Shown: positions 25,364 through 35,165 of the stretch, in pieces
How the letters are laid out: the number at the start of each line of letters is the position of its first letter
Numbering within the stretch: the stretch's first letter is position 1
Assembly (NCBI RefSeq): GCF_014218295.1
Contig: NZ_AP023287.1
Span: forward strand, 1,364,001-1,428,000
DNA from: Mycolicibacterium litorale
GTDB taxonomy: Bacteria > Actinomycetota > Actinomycetes > Mycobacteriales > Mycobacteriaceae
Length of the DNA: 64,000 bases
Direction: 5' to 3'
Position numbers and translations under genes: made by a program
Notes under the pieces: generated by a model
Databases searched by the model: none
What the model was told of the DNA's origin: nothing
What the model saw: only the letters and a program-made list of their open reading frames with translations

Positions 25364-25884
25364 GGTTGCATCCGCGCGGCGGCCACGCGGTGTGCCACGG
25401 CGATGACGGTCTCGATGTCGGCGCCGCGGGCCGCCGGGTCCTTGGCGGCGTCGTCGTAGCGTCGCAACCGCAGCGCGTCCGGCCACCACGGATGGCCGGT
25501 CATCGCCGGATCCACCGCGGCGCCGCCCTGTGCCCGCAACGACGCGACGGAGACGGCCGACAGGCCGTCCGCGTAGCCCGGTTCGGTCGCGACGAGGTGG
25601 CGTTTGGCGGCGACGTGCGCGCCGGCCAGCCAGCCGACGCGAGCGCCGAAGCGGGGTGTGAGCCATGCGCGCGCGACCCGGTCGTGCGTGTCGGATTCGG
25701 TTGCCAGCAATGGACTGTGGCCGATGTCGTGCAATGCCGCGGCCAGCACGAGTCCGTCGTCGGCGCCGTCGGCGATCGCCTGCGCCGCAGCCTGCAGCGC
25801 GTGGTCGAGTTCGTCGACGTCTTCCTCGTCCCAGACGCCGCGCAGCGATTCGAGCACGGCTCTCGTCTGCTCCGGCACGGACAC
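25360..25884 (-). CDS. PhnZ/TmpB-like HD-domain phosphonate oxygenase
   Basis: The 174-residue HD protein belongs to the phosphonate-associated HDIG group. PhnZ-type mixed-valent di-iron oxygenases cleave the C-P bond of hydroxylated aminoalkylphosphonates. Visible ligands: DHALQ His, LHDIGH (His-Asp), AHVAAK (His and the Lys four residues on), VASLRAQGG (Ser/Gln of the substrate pocket) and YDDAAKDP Asp. The PhnZ lid tyrosine position appears to be Trp, with the following Glu kept. GTG 25884 is chosen because a longer frame would place the operator inside the gene. No Fe/2-oxoglutarate hydroxylase partner is next to it. Confidence 0.78.
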   Translation of the reverse strand: MSVPEQTRAVLESLRGVWDEEDVDELDHALQAAAQAIADGADDGLVLAAALHDIGHSPLLATESDTHDRVARAWLTPRFGARVGWLAGAHVAAKRHLVATEPGYADGLSAVSVASLRAQGGAAVDPAMTGHPWWPDALRLRRYDDAAKDPAARGADIETVIAVAHRVAAARMQP

Positions 25885-25903
25885 GGTCGCCAGCCTAGCA
25901 GCA

Positions 25904-25919
25904 ATTGGTCTATACCAAT
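25904..25919. promoter_or_regulatory. PhnF operator 1
   Basis: ATTGGTCTATACCAAT is a palindrome with the PhnF core TGGTCTATACCA. It sits between the divergent HD-phnF and FAD oxidoreductase genes, and TATAGA on the minus strand (25914-25909) could be the -10 of HD-phnF, so bound repressor would block the promoter. Confidence 0.85.
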
Positions 25920-25993
25920 GCTTCACCGGCCGTTCCCCTGCCCGTCACGTCGCGGTCGACGCCCGGTCGCCGGACGGCGGGAAGGTCCCCGGC

Positions 25994-27109
25994 ATGCAGG
26001 TCACGATCATCGGCGGCGGAATCCTCGGCACCATGCACGCATTCGAGGCGGTGCGCCGCGGCCACCGTGTCGTCCACCTGGAACGCGAGGCCGAGGCGCG
26101 CGGCGCCACGGTGCGCAACTTCGGACTGGTGTGGGTGTCGGGGCGCACGGGAGCCGAGCTCACCGCGACGCTGCGGTCCCGCGAGCTGTGGGAGCGGCTG
26201 GGGGCGCTGGTTCCGGGCGTCGGCTTCCGCGCCGCGGGCTCGCTCACGCTGCTGCGCACACCGGCCGAGGTGGCCGTGGCCGAGCAGGCGGCCGCCCGCG
26301 CCGACGCCGCCGACCGCGGCTTCACGCTGGTCGACCCCGACGAGGCCCGGGCGCTCAACCCGGCCCTTCGTGGGAAATTCCTTGGCGCCCTGCACTGTTC
26401 GCAAGACGCGGCCGTCGAGTCGCGGCAGGCGCTGCCCGCGGTGCGCGCCTATCTGGCTGCCACCGGGCGCTACACGTTCCTGCCGGGTACGGAAGCACGC
26501 GCAGTGGACGGGCGCCGGGTGCGCGACGACCACGGCCGCTGCCACGACGGGGACCTCGTCATCGTGTGCGCGGGTGCCGCGCACGGTGGGCTTGTCCGCG
26601 AGCTGGCCGGCGAGCTGCCGGTACGCCGGGTCCGTTTGCAGATGATGCAGACCGCGCCGCTGGGGGAGGCGCTCACCACCGCGATCGCCGACGGCGACAG
26701 CATGCGGTACTACCCCGGTTTCGCCGGCCCCGCGCTCGACGACCTCACGCGCATCCAGCCCCGGGACGTGGTGGCCGAACAGCACCACATGCAGCTGCTG
26801 TGTGTACAGCGTCTGCACGGCGGTCTGACCATCGGCGACACCCACGAATACGCCGAGCCGTTCGCCTTCGACGTGATGCAGGATCCCTACGGCTATCTCG
26901 CCGGGCTGGTCGAGGAGTTGCTCGGCCGCGAACTACCACCCATCGAGCGGCGCTGGGCCGGCGTCTACAGCCAGTGCGTCGACCCCGGTGAGCTGGTGTG
27001 CCGCCGTTCGCCGGCGGACGGCGTGCACGTGGTGACCGGCCCGGGCGGCCGGGGGATGACGCTGGGCCCGGTGGTGGCCGAACAGACCGCCGATCTGATC
27101 GGGCTGTGA
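25994..27109 (+). CDS. phosphonate-associated FAD-dependent oxidoreductase (DAO family)
   Basis: The 371-residue amine/amino-acid-oxidase-type flavoprotein has the FAD motif IIGGGILGTMHAFEAVRRGH at the N-terminus, ARGATVRNFGLVWVSGR, and GPGGRGMTLGPVVAEQTADLI at the C-terminus. It resembles the TIGR03364-type oxidoreductases found in phosphonate gene clusters, some of which (PbfD) oxidise 2-aminoethylphosphonate or its N-methyl form. It is divergent from HD-phnF across operator 1. No phosphonoacetaldehyde hydrolase is nearby, so the next step, if any, is encoded elsewhere. Confidence 0.8.
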   Translation: MQVTIIGGGILGTMHAFEAVRRGHRVVHLEREAEARGATVRNFGLVWVSGRTGAELTATLRSRELWERLGALVPGVGFRAAGSLTLLRTPAEVAVAEQAAARADAADRGFTLVDPDEARALNPALRGKFLGALHCSQDAAVESRQALPAVRAYLAATGRYTFLPGTEARAVDGRRVRDDHGRCHDGDLVIVCAGAAHGGLVRELAGELPVRRVRLQMMQTAPLGEALTTAIADGDSMRYYPGFAGPALDDLTRIQPRDVVAEQHHMQLLCVQRLHGGLTIGDTHEYAEPFAFDVMQDPYGYLAGLVEELLGRELPPIERRWAGVYSQCVDPGELVCRRSPADGVHVVTGPGGRGMTLGPVVAEQTADLIGL

Positions 27110-27115
27110 GGCCGG

Positions 27116-27143
27116 CCGTCCATTGGTATAGACCAATGGACGG
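27116..27143. promoter_or_regulatory. PhnF operator 2 within a 28-bp palindrome
   Basis: The core ATTGGTATAGACCAAT (27122-27137) is flanked by matching bases, giving perfect 12-bp arms around ATAG. TATAGA could be the -10 of the phnDCE promoter. The same hairpin starts 6 nt after the FAD gene stop and could also slow or end its transcript. Confidence 0.87.
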
Positions 27144-27180
27144 ACGTTGTTCACCTTCCGTTCCGCTGCCCGGAACCCAT

Positions 27181-27192
27181 TGGTCTGGACCA
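27181..27192. promoter_or_regulatory. PhnF operator 3
   Basis: TGGTCTGGACCA lies 59 bp after operator 2 in the phnD leader and fits TGGTNTNNACCA. Two sites upstream of phnD match what is known for the M. smegmatis phn promoter. Confidence 0.75.
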
Positions 27193-27286
27193 CATTCCAA
27201 GGTATGCGTGCGATCCGAACCGGCCGCCGGCCGGCCGCGACTCCTGTGACTCCGTGACCCACCAGCAACGAAAAGGACTGCCTGCC

Positions 27287-28264
27287 ATGTTTGATCGCCT
27301 CACCCGTCCGGCGCGCACGGCCGCGTGCGCCGTCGCGAGCGCGGCCCTTCTGCTCGCCGGATGTTCGAGCTCGGACTCCGGTCCGGAGGCCACCAACGAC
27401 CAGGGCTTCCCCGACACCATCACGCTCGCCGCCATCCCCGCCGAGAACTCCGCGGACATGCGCGGCAGCTACGAGCCGCTGATCGCACTGCTCGAGAAGG
27501 AGACCGGCTCCACCGTCGAGTTCGTCCAGGCGTCGGACTACGCCGGTGTGATCGAGGGCATGATCGCCGAGAACGTCGACCTCGCGTTCTTCGGCCCGTT
27601 CGCGTACGTGGTGGCCGGTCTCAACGGCGCCGAGATCACCCCGGTCGGCGCCGTGATCGCCGAAGAAGGCGCCGAGCCGGGCTACCAGTCCTACGGCTTG
27701 GCGCGTTCGGACAACGCCGCGGTCAACGGGCTCGCCGATTTCGCGGGCAAGAAGGTGTGCTTCGTCGACCCCGGTTCCACCTCCGGCTTCCTCTACCCGT
27801 CGGCGGGGCTGATCGAGTCAGGCGTCATCACGTCCGGCTCCGAAGCCGACATCTCGGCCGCCATGACACCGATCTTCGCGGGAAGCCACGACGCCTCGGC
27901 GCTGTCGATCAAGAACGGCGACTGCGACGCGGGCTTCGCGTTCGACAGCATGGTCGACGAGACCATGATCCAGAAGGGGGATCTGGCGCCCGGTGACCTC
28001 AAGACGGTGTGGAAGTCGGAGATGATCGCCGGGTCGGTGTTCGCCGCCAACGACGCGCTGGGCCAGGAGTCCATCGACAAACTCAAGACCATCTTCTCCG
28101 AGAAGGCCAACGCGAAAGCGATGGCGGCCGAAGGATTCTGCGAGGGTGACGCCTGTCTGATCACCGACGAACGGGCCTGGGGTGTGGTGCCGGTCGAGGA
28201 CTCCGCGTACGACGGCGTGCGCAAGGTCTGTGAGATCACCGGCTCCGAGAAGTGCAAGGCCTGA
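27287..28264 (+). CDS. phnD: phosphonate/phosphite/phosphate ABC transporter substrate-binding lipoprotein
   Basis: The 325-residue lipoprotein has a signal peptide with lipobox LLAGC (lipidated Cys26). The PhnD domain follows: DTITLAAIPAENSADM, LAFFGPFAYVVA and VCFVDPGSTSGFLYPSAGL, where STSG contacts the phosphonate group. It delivers substrate to PhnC-PhnE at the membrane. ATG 27287 follows AAAAGGA; a GTG at 27254 would put an extra 11 residues before the signal peptide. Mycobacterial PhnD proteins may bind phosphate or phosphite rather than phosphonates. Confidence 0.92.
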   Translation: MFDRLTRPARTAACAVASAALLLAGCSSSDSGPEATNDQGFPDTITLAAIPAENSADMRGSYEPLIALLEKETGSTVEFVQASDYAGVIEGMIAENVDLAFFGPFAYVVAGLNGAEITPVGAVIAEEGAEPGYQSYGLARSDNAAVNGLADFAGKKVCFVDPGSTSGFLYPSAGLIESGVITSGSEADISAAMTPIFAGSHDASALSIKNGDCDAGFAFDSMVDETMIQKGDLAPGDLKTVWKSEMIAGSVFAANDALGQESIDKLKTIFSEKANAKAMAAEGFCEGDACLITDERAWGVVPVEDSAYDGVRKVCEITGSEKCKA

Positions 28265-28267
28265 CGG

Positions 28268-29074
28268 ATGGAACCCAGCCATGCGGTCGCCGGCGACGAC
28301 GTGGTGGTCGCCGTCCGCGGCGTCACCAAACGGTTCGGCGACACGCTCGCACTCGACGACGTCTCACTCGACGTGCACCGCAGCGAGATGCTGGTGCTGC
28401 TCGGTCTGTCCGGCTCCGGCAAGTCGACGCTGCTGCGCTGCCTCAACGGACTGCATCCGGTCACGTCCGGGCAGATCAACGTCGGAGGCACCCGCGTCGA
28501 CACCGCGTCACCGCCGGAGTTGCGCCGGTTGCGGCGCCGGGTGGGATTCGTCTTCCAGCAGTTCAACCTCGTCGGGCGGCTCAGCTGTGAGGAGAACGTC
28601 CTGATCGGTGGCCTCGGGCGGTTGCGCCTGCCCCGGTACGGGGCGCTGACGTATCCGCGTGCGATGCGCACCGATGCGCTCGAACACCTCGAGCGAGTCG
28701 GACTCGCCGATCTCGCGCAGCGGCGCGCCGACACCCTCTCGGGTGGTCAGCAGCAGCGGGTGGCCATCGCCCGGACCCTCATGCAGCGGCCCGCGCTGCT
28801 GCTCGCCGACGAGCCGGTGGCCTCGCTGGACCCCGAGAATGCCGGCGTCGTGATGGACATGCTCTTCCGGGTCTGCATCGAGGAGAAGCTGACCGTCGTG
28901 TGCACTCTGCACCAGGTCGATCTCGCGCTCGGGTGGGCACATCGCCTCGTCGGGTTGCGCAACGGCCGCAAGGTGCTCGATCGGCCCGCGGTGGGGATGA
29001 ACCGCGACGACGTCCTGGGGATCTACCGGCGGGTCGATCCGGCCGTCGCCGGACCCACCACCCGCTCGACGTGA
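28268..29074 (+). CDS. phnC: phosphonate ABC transporter ATP-binding protein
   Basis: The 268-residue ATPase has Walker A GLSGSGKST (residues 46-54), a Q-loop at FVFQQFNLV, signature LSGGQQQRVAIARTL and Walker B ALLLADEPVASLDP, with the switch His in TLHQVD. It powers uptake through the fused permease. It starts 3 nt after phnD and overlaps phnE by 4 nt. Confidence 0.94.
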   Translation: MEPSHAVAGDDVVVAVRGVTKRFGDTLALDDVSLDVHRSEMLVLLGLSGSGKSTLLRCLNGLHPVTSGQINVGGTRVDTASPPELRRLRRRVGFVFQQFNLVGRLSCEENVLIGGLGRLRLPRYGALTYPRAMRTDALEHLERVGLADLAQRRADTLSGGQQQRVAIARTLMQRPALLLADEPVASLDPENAGVVMDMLFRVCIEEKLTVVCTLHQVDLALGWAHRLVGLRNGRKVLDRPAVGMNRDDVLGIYRRVDPAVAGPTTRST

Positions 29075-30660
29075 GCACGTCCCTGTCGCGGCGTCCCCGC
29101 GACGTCGGCACCACGCGCGGTGCGTCGGCGTCGCGACTGCTGCATCTCGTGGCGGTCGGTGCGGTGATCGCGACACTGGCCGCCGCCTGGTACATCGACT
29201 TCGCGCCGGCTGCGCTGGTCGACGGCGCCGACGAGGTGGCGGCGCTGCTGGAACGCATGCTGCCGCCTCGGCTCGACGATCCGGGCCGCATCGGCGGCCT
29301 GGCGGTCGAGACGCTGCTGATGGCCGTGCTGGGGACCGTGCTCGCCGCGATAGCGTCGGTGCCGCTGGCGTTTCTGGCGGCCCGCAACACCACGCCGCAC
29401 CCGGCCGTCTACGCCGTCGCGCGGGGCGTCATCACGTTCTGCCGGGCGATGCCCGACCTGCTGTTCGCGGTGCTGTTCGTGCGGGCGCTCGGGATCGGTG
29501 TGCTGCCCGGAATCCTGGCGCTGGCGCTGCATTCGATCGGGATGCTGGGCAAGCTGTTCGCCGACGCCATCGAACAGAGCGACCCCGGGCCGCGTGAGGC
29601 GGTCCGCAGCACCGGCGCCGGATACGTCCGGGAGATGGTCAATGCCGTGGTGCCGCAGGTCGTCCCCTCGTGGATCGGGACCTTCGTCTACCGCATCGAC
29701 ATCAACCTGCGGACGTCGGTGGTGCTCGGGTTCGTGGGCGCCGGCGGGATCGGCTTCGCCCTGCAGGACGCGCTGCGCGGGCTCATCTATCCGCGGGCGC
29801 TCGGCATCGTCCTGGTGATCCTCGCGATCATCGGCGCGATGGAATTGCTCGCGATCGGTGTGCGCCGCATCCTGCTCACGCCGTCGGCATCCGACCCGCG
29901 CCGCGACCGCATCGCCAGGACGACCCTCTCGGCGGCGGTGATCGCCACCACCGTCGCGGCGCTGATCGTCCTGGAGATCAACCCCCTGTCGCTGGTGAGC
30001 TGGGTGGGTCCGTCGTTCGAGGTGTTCACCCGGATGGTGCCCCCGAACTTCGGCGCGGTGGGTGACGGACTGATCGACGCGGCCCTGCAGACCGTGGCGA
30101 TCGGTGTGGTGTCGAGCGCGATCGGTGTGGTGCTGTCGGTGCCCGTGGGCTTCCTCGCGGCGCGGAACGTGACGCCGCATCGGTGGTGCTACCGGTCGGC
30201 GCGGGCGTGGATCCTGGTGGTCCGCTCGGTGCCGGAGCTGATCCTGGCCGTGGTGTTCGTCGCCGCGCTCGGTCTGGGCCCGGTCGCGGGGACCTGTGCG
30301 CTGGCGCTGGGGTCGGTCGGGTTCCTCGCCAAGCTGGTCGCGGACGCGGTCGAGGAGATCGACCCGGGTCCGATGGAGGCGGTGCGCTCGGTCGGTGGTG
30401 GCTGGTGGAAGACACTGTTCGCCGCGGTCGTGCCGCAGTCGGTACCGGCGCTGGTGGGTTCGAGCCTGTACCTGCTGGACGTCAACGTCCGGACCTCGAC
30501 GGTGCTCGGGATCGTCGGTGCCGGCGGCATCGGCTACTTGCTGTTCGAGTCGATCCGCACGCTGAACTTCGACGTCGCCGGCGCGATCGTGCTGGTGATC
30601 TTCGGCGTCGTCTACGCCATCGAGAGGCTGTCCGGCTGGATCCGCTCGCGACTGGTGTGA
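29071..30660 (+). CDS. phnE: phosphonate ABC transporter permease, two PhnE domains fused
   Basis: The 529-residue membrane protein is a tandem duplication of the PhnE permease. Each half has a coupling loop: EAVRSTGAGYVREMVNAVVPQVVP in the first and EAVRSVGGGWWKTLFAAVVPQSVP in the second, each followed by GxVGAGGIG. Ordinary systems encode one ~270-residue PhnE or two separate genes; here both halves of the pore are in one chain. The GTG at 29071 overlaps phnC by 4 nt. Confidence 0.92.
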   Translation: MSTSLSRRPRDVGTTRGASASRLLHLVAVGAVIATLAAAWYIDFAPAALVDGADEVAALLERMLPPRLDDPGRIGGLAVETLLMAVLGTVLAAIASVPLAFLAARNTTPHPAVYAVARGVITFCRAMPDLLFAVLFVRALGIGVLPGILALALHSIGMLGKLFADAIEQSDPGPREAVRSTGAGYVREMVNAVVPQVVPSWIGTFVYRIDINLRTSVVLGFVGAGGIGFALQDALRGLIYPRALGIVLVILAIIGAMELLAIGVRRILLTPSASDPRRDRIARTTLSAAVIATTVAALIVLEINPLSLVSWVGPSFEVFTRMVPPNFGAVGDGLIDAALQTVAIGVVSSAIGVVLSVPVGFLAARNVTPHRWCYRSARAWILVVRSVPELILAVVFVAALGLGPVAGTCALALGSVGFLAKLVADAVEEIDPGPMEAVRSVGGGWWKTLFAAVVPQSVPALVGSSLYLLDVNVRTSTVLGIVGAGGIGYLLFESIRTLNFDVAGAIVLVIFGVVYAIERLSGWIRSRLV

Positions 30661-30690
30661 GCGGTGACGTGACACCGGGCCGGGCGACGC

Positions 30691-30722
30691 CCCGCTTCTC
30701 CGGCTGTGGCCGGAGAAGCGGG
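30691..30722 (+). terminator. stem-loop terminator after phnDCE
   Basis: CCCGCTTCTCCGG pairs perfectly with CCGGAGAAGCGGG around a 6-nt loop, 31 bp after the phnE stop. It lacks a T-tract, as is common in mycobacteria. Confidence 0.8.
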
Positions 30723-31450
30723 ACCCGCTCCCCCTCGAAATGTTGAGGCGTCTGTCCCTCTGTCCGCCTCGCAACCTGGTACCTGACGCCGGAACGCCGC
30801 CGCCAATGACCATTTCCCTGCCTGGCCCCGTATGGGCACGTAGCAAACTGTACCTGAGGAGAAGCTTAGAGGCAATTGGGGAGATTCAGCGTTAACATAA
30901 CCCGTTTGAGTGACGCGAAAGCAAATTTTGCGACGGCGGAATGTTATTCGCTGAGGCGGCATTTTCGCCACCGGTGCGACGTGCCCGGGCAAAACGCCCA
31001 TTCCCCGTCGACGGCCGGCGAGCTGCGCCGCCGACGGTCCGCCGCAGGCCACGCGAATTCGCCCCCACAGACATGGCGCCGCGGAAACAGCGCGTCTACG
31101 CGCTGGACAGAACCGTCGAGGCGTTGCTCCAACCAACACTGACGGGGCGAGAACGCGAGTCGGCGCGGGCCCTCGGTGCCCGTGTGGCCCTCCGCGGCAA
31201 CCCCGAGGGGTGTAGCGGCGGGAATGATCATTTGTAGCCCCTCTTACCTTTGCTTGGGTAAAGAGCACATTGCGTAAGCGAGGCTCAGGAAAACGGCGAA
31301 GAGTGGTCGTGGGAACCCGCTCCGAGCGAGAAGCGGCGGGATCCGCAGCAAAATCGGCATCGCGGACGCGGGCCGCCGGGGCGCCGCCGGGGCAGGGGAA
31401 ACCGGACCATCCGGCCGTCGAACGGCCGTCGAACGGCCATCGATAAGCGT
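30723..31450. other. intergenic region, no supported gene
   Basis: Between the phnE terminator and the repeats downstream of accA3 I see no credible coding region. A stretch around 30860-30960 is markedly AT-richer than its surroundings (GTTAACATAACC, GCAAATTTTGC), which could mark a promoter, a small RNA or a decayed insertion. An ORF at 30941-31237 is basic and lacks a ribosome site. Confidence 0.5.
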
Positions 31451-31523
31451 CGGAAAAGCCCTGAAAAAGCGCTGGAAAAGCCCTGAAAAAGCCTGGAAAC
31501 GACCTGAAAAAGCCTGGAAACGA
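31451..31523. repeat. degenerate 21-22-bp tandem repeat, about 3.5 copies
   Basis: Units 31451-31472, 31473-31493, 31494-31514 and partial 31515-31523 follow the pattern TGGAAAAGCCCTGAAAAAGCC. Read in the accA3 direction, they give repeated TTTTTC tracts straight after the terminator hairpin. Confidence 0.75.
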
Positions 31524-31525
31524 CT

Positions 31526-31567
31526 CCGGCGCAGCCCGTCCGACTGGCGTCGGTCGGGCTGCGCCGG
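31526..31567 (-). terminator. terminator of accA3
   Basis: CCGGCGCAGCCCGTCCGAC pairs with GTCGGTCGGGCTGCGCCGG around TGGC, with one mismatch. It starts 20 bp past the accA3 stop. On the minus strand it is followed by T-rich repeats, which would help RNA release. Confidence 0.82.
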
Positions 31568-31587
31568 GGTGGCACAGCGGAGGTGGG

Positions 31588-33567
<1,980 letters not shown>

Positions 33568-33581
33568 TTAGAGTCGGCGAC

Positions 33582-34730
33582 ATGGGTTCGGGGGTTCTCA
33601 TCATCGTCGTGGGAGTGGCGGTCGGTGCGCTCATGATCGCCGCCCCTGAGGGCATCTGGTGGGCCACCCAGTCGTGGAAGTTCCGCAATCCGAAGGCCAA
33701 CGAACCGAGCGACGCGGCGTACTCGATGACGCGTTTCGGCGGCGTGGTCTTCATCGTCATCGCCCTGGGATTGGGCGGCACGATCCTCGCCGACGGCGCC
33801 GACAAGAAGGCCGACGACCGCGCGCAACAGGAGCAGGAGGCGGCCGAGGCCGCATTCGTGCCGCCCCCGCCCGACAACCGCGGCGGTCTGCCGGTGGTCG
33901 GGTACTTCGCCGAACCGGTCCCCAAGGGCATCGCCGTGTCGCTCTACTACCTCGCGCCCGCGGACTCCAATTCCGCCCAGATGCGGGCCATGGCGAGATC
34001 GATGGGCGCCGTCGACATCAGCTATCCGTGTTACTCGTCGCCCAGACAAGCCACCGACAGCGACGGCCGCATTACCTTCAACACCGAATTGGTCTGGGCG
34101 CCAGAGCATCTCAGGGATCTCGACCGCGCGGACTCCTGCCGGATGGGGCGGAGGCACAGGGTCGAACGGGTCTCCCTCGGCCCGCTGCCCACCCTCCCGC
34201 CGATCGTCACCGACATGCCGATCGCCAACCTCGACGGCACCGAGATCGCGCCGGCCGCCCCCGGCAACGCCGTACCGCGGCTCGCCGAAAAACCGCACAT
34301 CAATCCCAACGGCAGCCGCCCCACCTTCCACAACCGGGGACGCATCCCGATAGTCGGCTACCAGCTGCGCACCGCCATTCAGACGCCGGGTGAGCGGGTC
34401 CTCGGCATCACCTATCTGCGGCCCAAGGACGCCGACACACACCCAGGCGACATCGGCCAGCCGCGTATGGGATGCGAGGTGGTCCCGACGATCACCGGGC
34501 TCGGCACCGACACCGTGACCGTGGATCTGTGGTTGTACTGGTCGAATCCCAGCGGCAGCTATGACGACGAGGCCGATGAGCGGTGCGTGATCGATGGTGA
34601 CTGGGCGCAGCCGGCGAACACCAACTGGACCCAACTCACCGGCAATCCGACGGTGCTCACCAATGGGCCGGTGTCCGCGCCGGACGGCACCGTCATCCTG
34701 CCCGCCGCGCCGGGGAACAGGGTGCCGTAG
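33582..34730 (+). CDS. hypothetical membrane protein with two repeated domains
   Basis: The 382-residue protein has two N-terminal transmembrane helices (about residues 4-22 and 50-68), then a Glu/Gln-rich spacer and two tandem ~140-residue units. Unit 1 starts near LPVVGYFAEPV and ends DGTEIAPAAPGNAVP; unit 2 starts IPIVGYQLRTA and ends DGTVILPAAPGNRVP. Cysteines occur in pairs in each unit (YPCYSS/DSCRMG and MGCEVV/ERCVID), suggesting disulfides outside the cytoplasm. I do not recognise a function. It is inserted between accA3 and SufE. Confidence 0.65.
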   Translation: MGSGVLIIVVGVAVGALMIAAPEGIWWATQSWKFRNPKANEPSDAAYSMTRFGGVVFIVIALGLGGTILADGADKKADDRAQQEQEAAEAAFVPPPPDNRGGLPVVGYFAEPVPKGIAVSLYYLAPADSNSAQMRAMARSMGAVDISYPCYSSPRQATDSDGRITFNTELVWAPEHLRDLDRADSCRMGRRHRVERVSLGPLPTLPPIVTDMPIANLDGTEIAPAAPGNAVPRLAEKPHINPNGSRPTFHNRGRIPIVGYQLRTAIQTPGERVLGITYLRPKDADTHPGDIGQPRMGCEVVPTITGLGTDTVTVDLWLYWSNPSGSYDDEADERCVIDGDWAQPANTNWTQLTGNPTVLTNGPVSAPDGTVILPAAPGNRVP

Positions 34731-34736
34731 CGGTGC

Positions 34737-35165
34737 TCAACCGTCACGCAGGCGGCGTTTGATGCGGGTCAGCATCGCCGACATCCCACGCAGCCGCAGC
34801 GGGCTGATCAGAGCCGCCAGCCCCAGTTCGGTGTAGAAGTCGTCGGGCACGGCCAGGATGTCGGCAGCGGACTGTTCGTCCAGCCCGGTCGCCAGGATCG
34901 CCGCGAAGCCGCGCGTGGTCGGCGCTTGGGCCGGTGCGCTGAAATACAGCCGGACGTGGTCGCGGTCCGCGGCGTCGACGTGCAGGAACAGTGGTGACTG
35001 GCATTCGGGCACCGGTTCCATCGCCGCCTCTTCGAGCTCGGCGGGCAGCGCGGGCAGGTCGTCGGCGAACTCGAGCAGCAGCCGGAGCTTGTCCTGCCCC
35101 TGCACCTCCTGGAACTCGGAGACGACTGAGGCGAGCGGTCCCGGGAGCGAGGAGGCCATGGTCAT
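34737..35165 (-). CDS. SufE-like sulfur acceptor
   Basis: The 142-residue protein accepts persulfide sulfur from a cysteine desulfurase. The SufE domain has the conserved active Cys55 in PECQSPLF and the helix [33 protein letters not shown]. It corresponds to Rv3284 beside sseA. Its ATG overlaps the sseA stop by 4 nt, so the two are translationally coupled; an ATG at 35159 is an alternative. Confidence 0.88.
   Translation of the reverse strand: MTMASSLPGPLASVVSEFQEVQGQDKLRLLLEFADDLPALPAELEEAAMEPVPECQSPLFLHVDAADRDHVRLYFSAPAQAPTTRGFAAILATGLDEQSAADILAVPDDFYTELGLAALISPLRLRGMSAMLTRIKRRLRDG

Noticed and set aside
30941..31237. 98-codon frame in the gap after phnDCE
   Set aside because: No ribosome site, very high Arg/Ala content and no recognisable motif.
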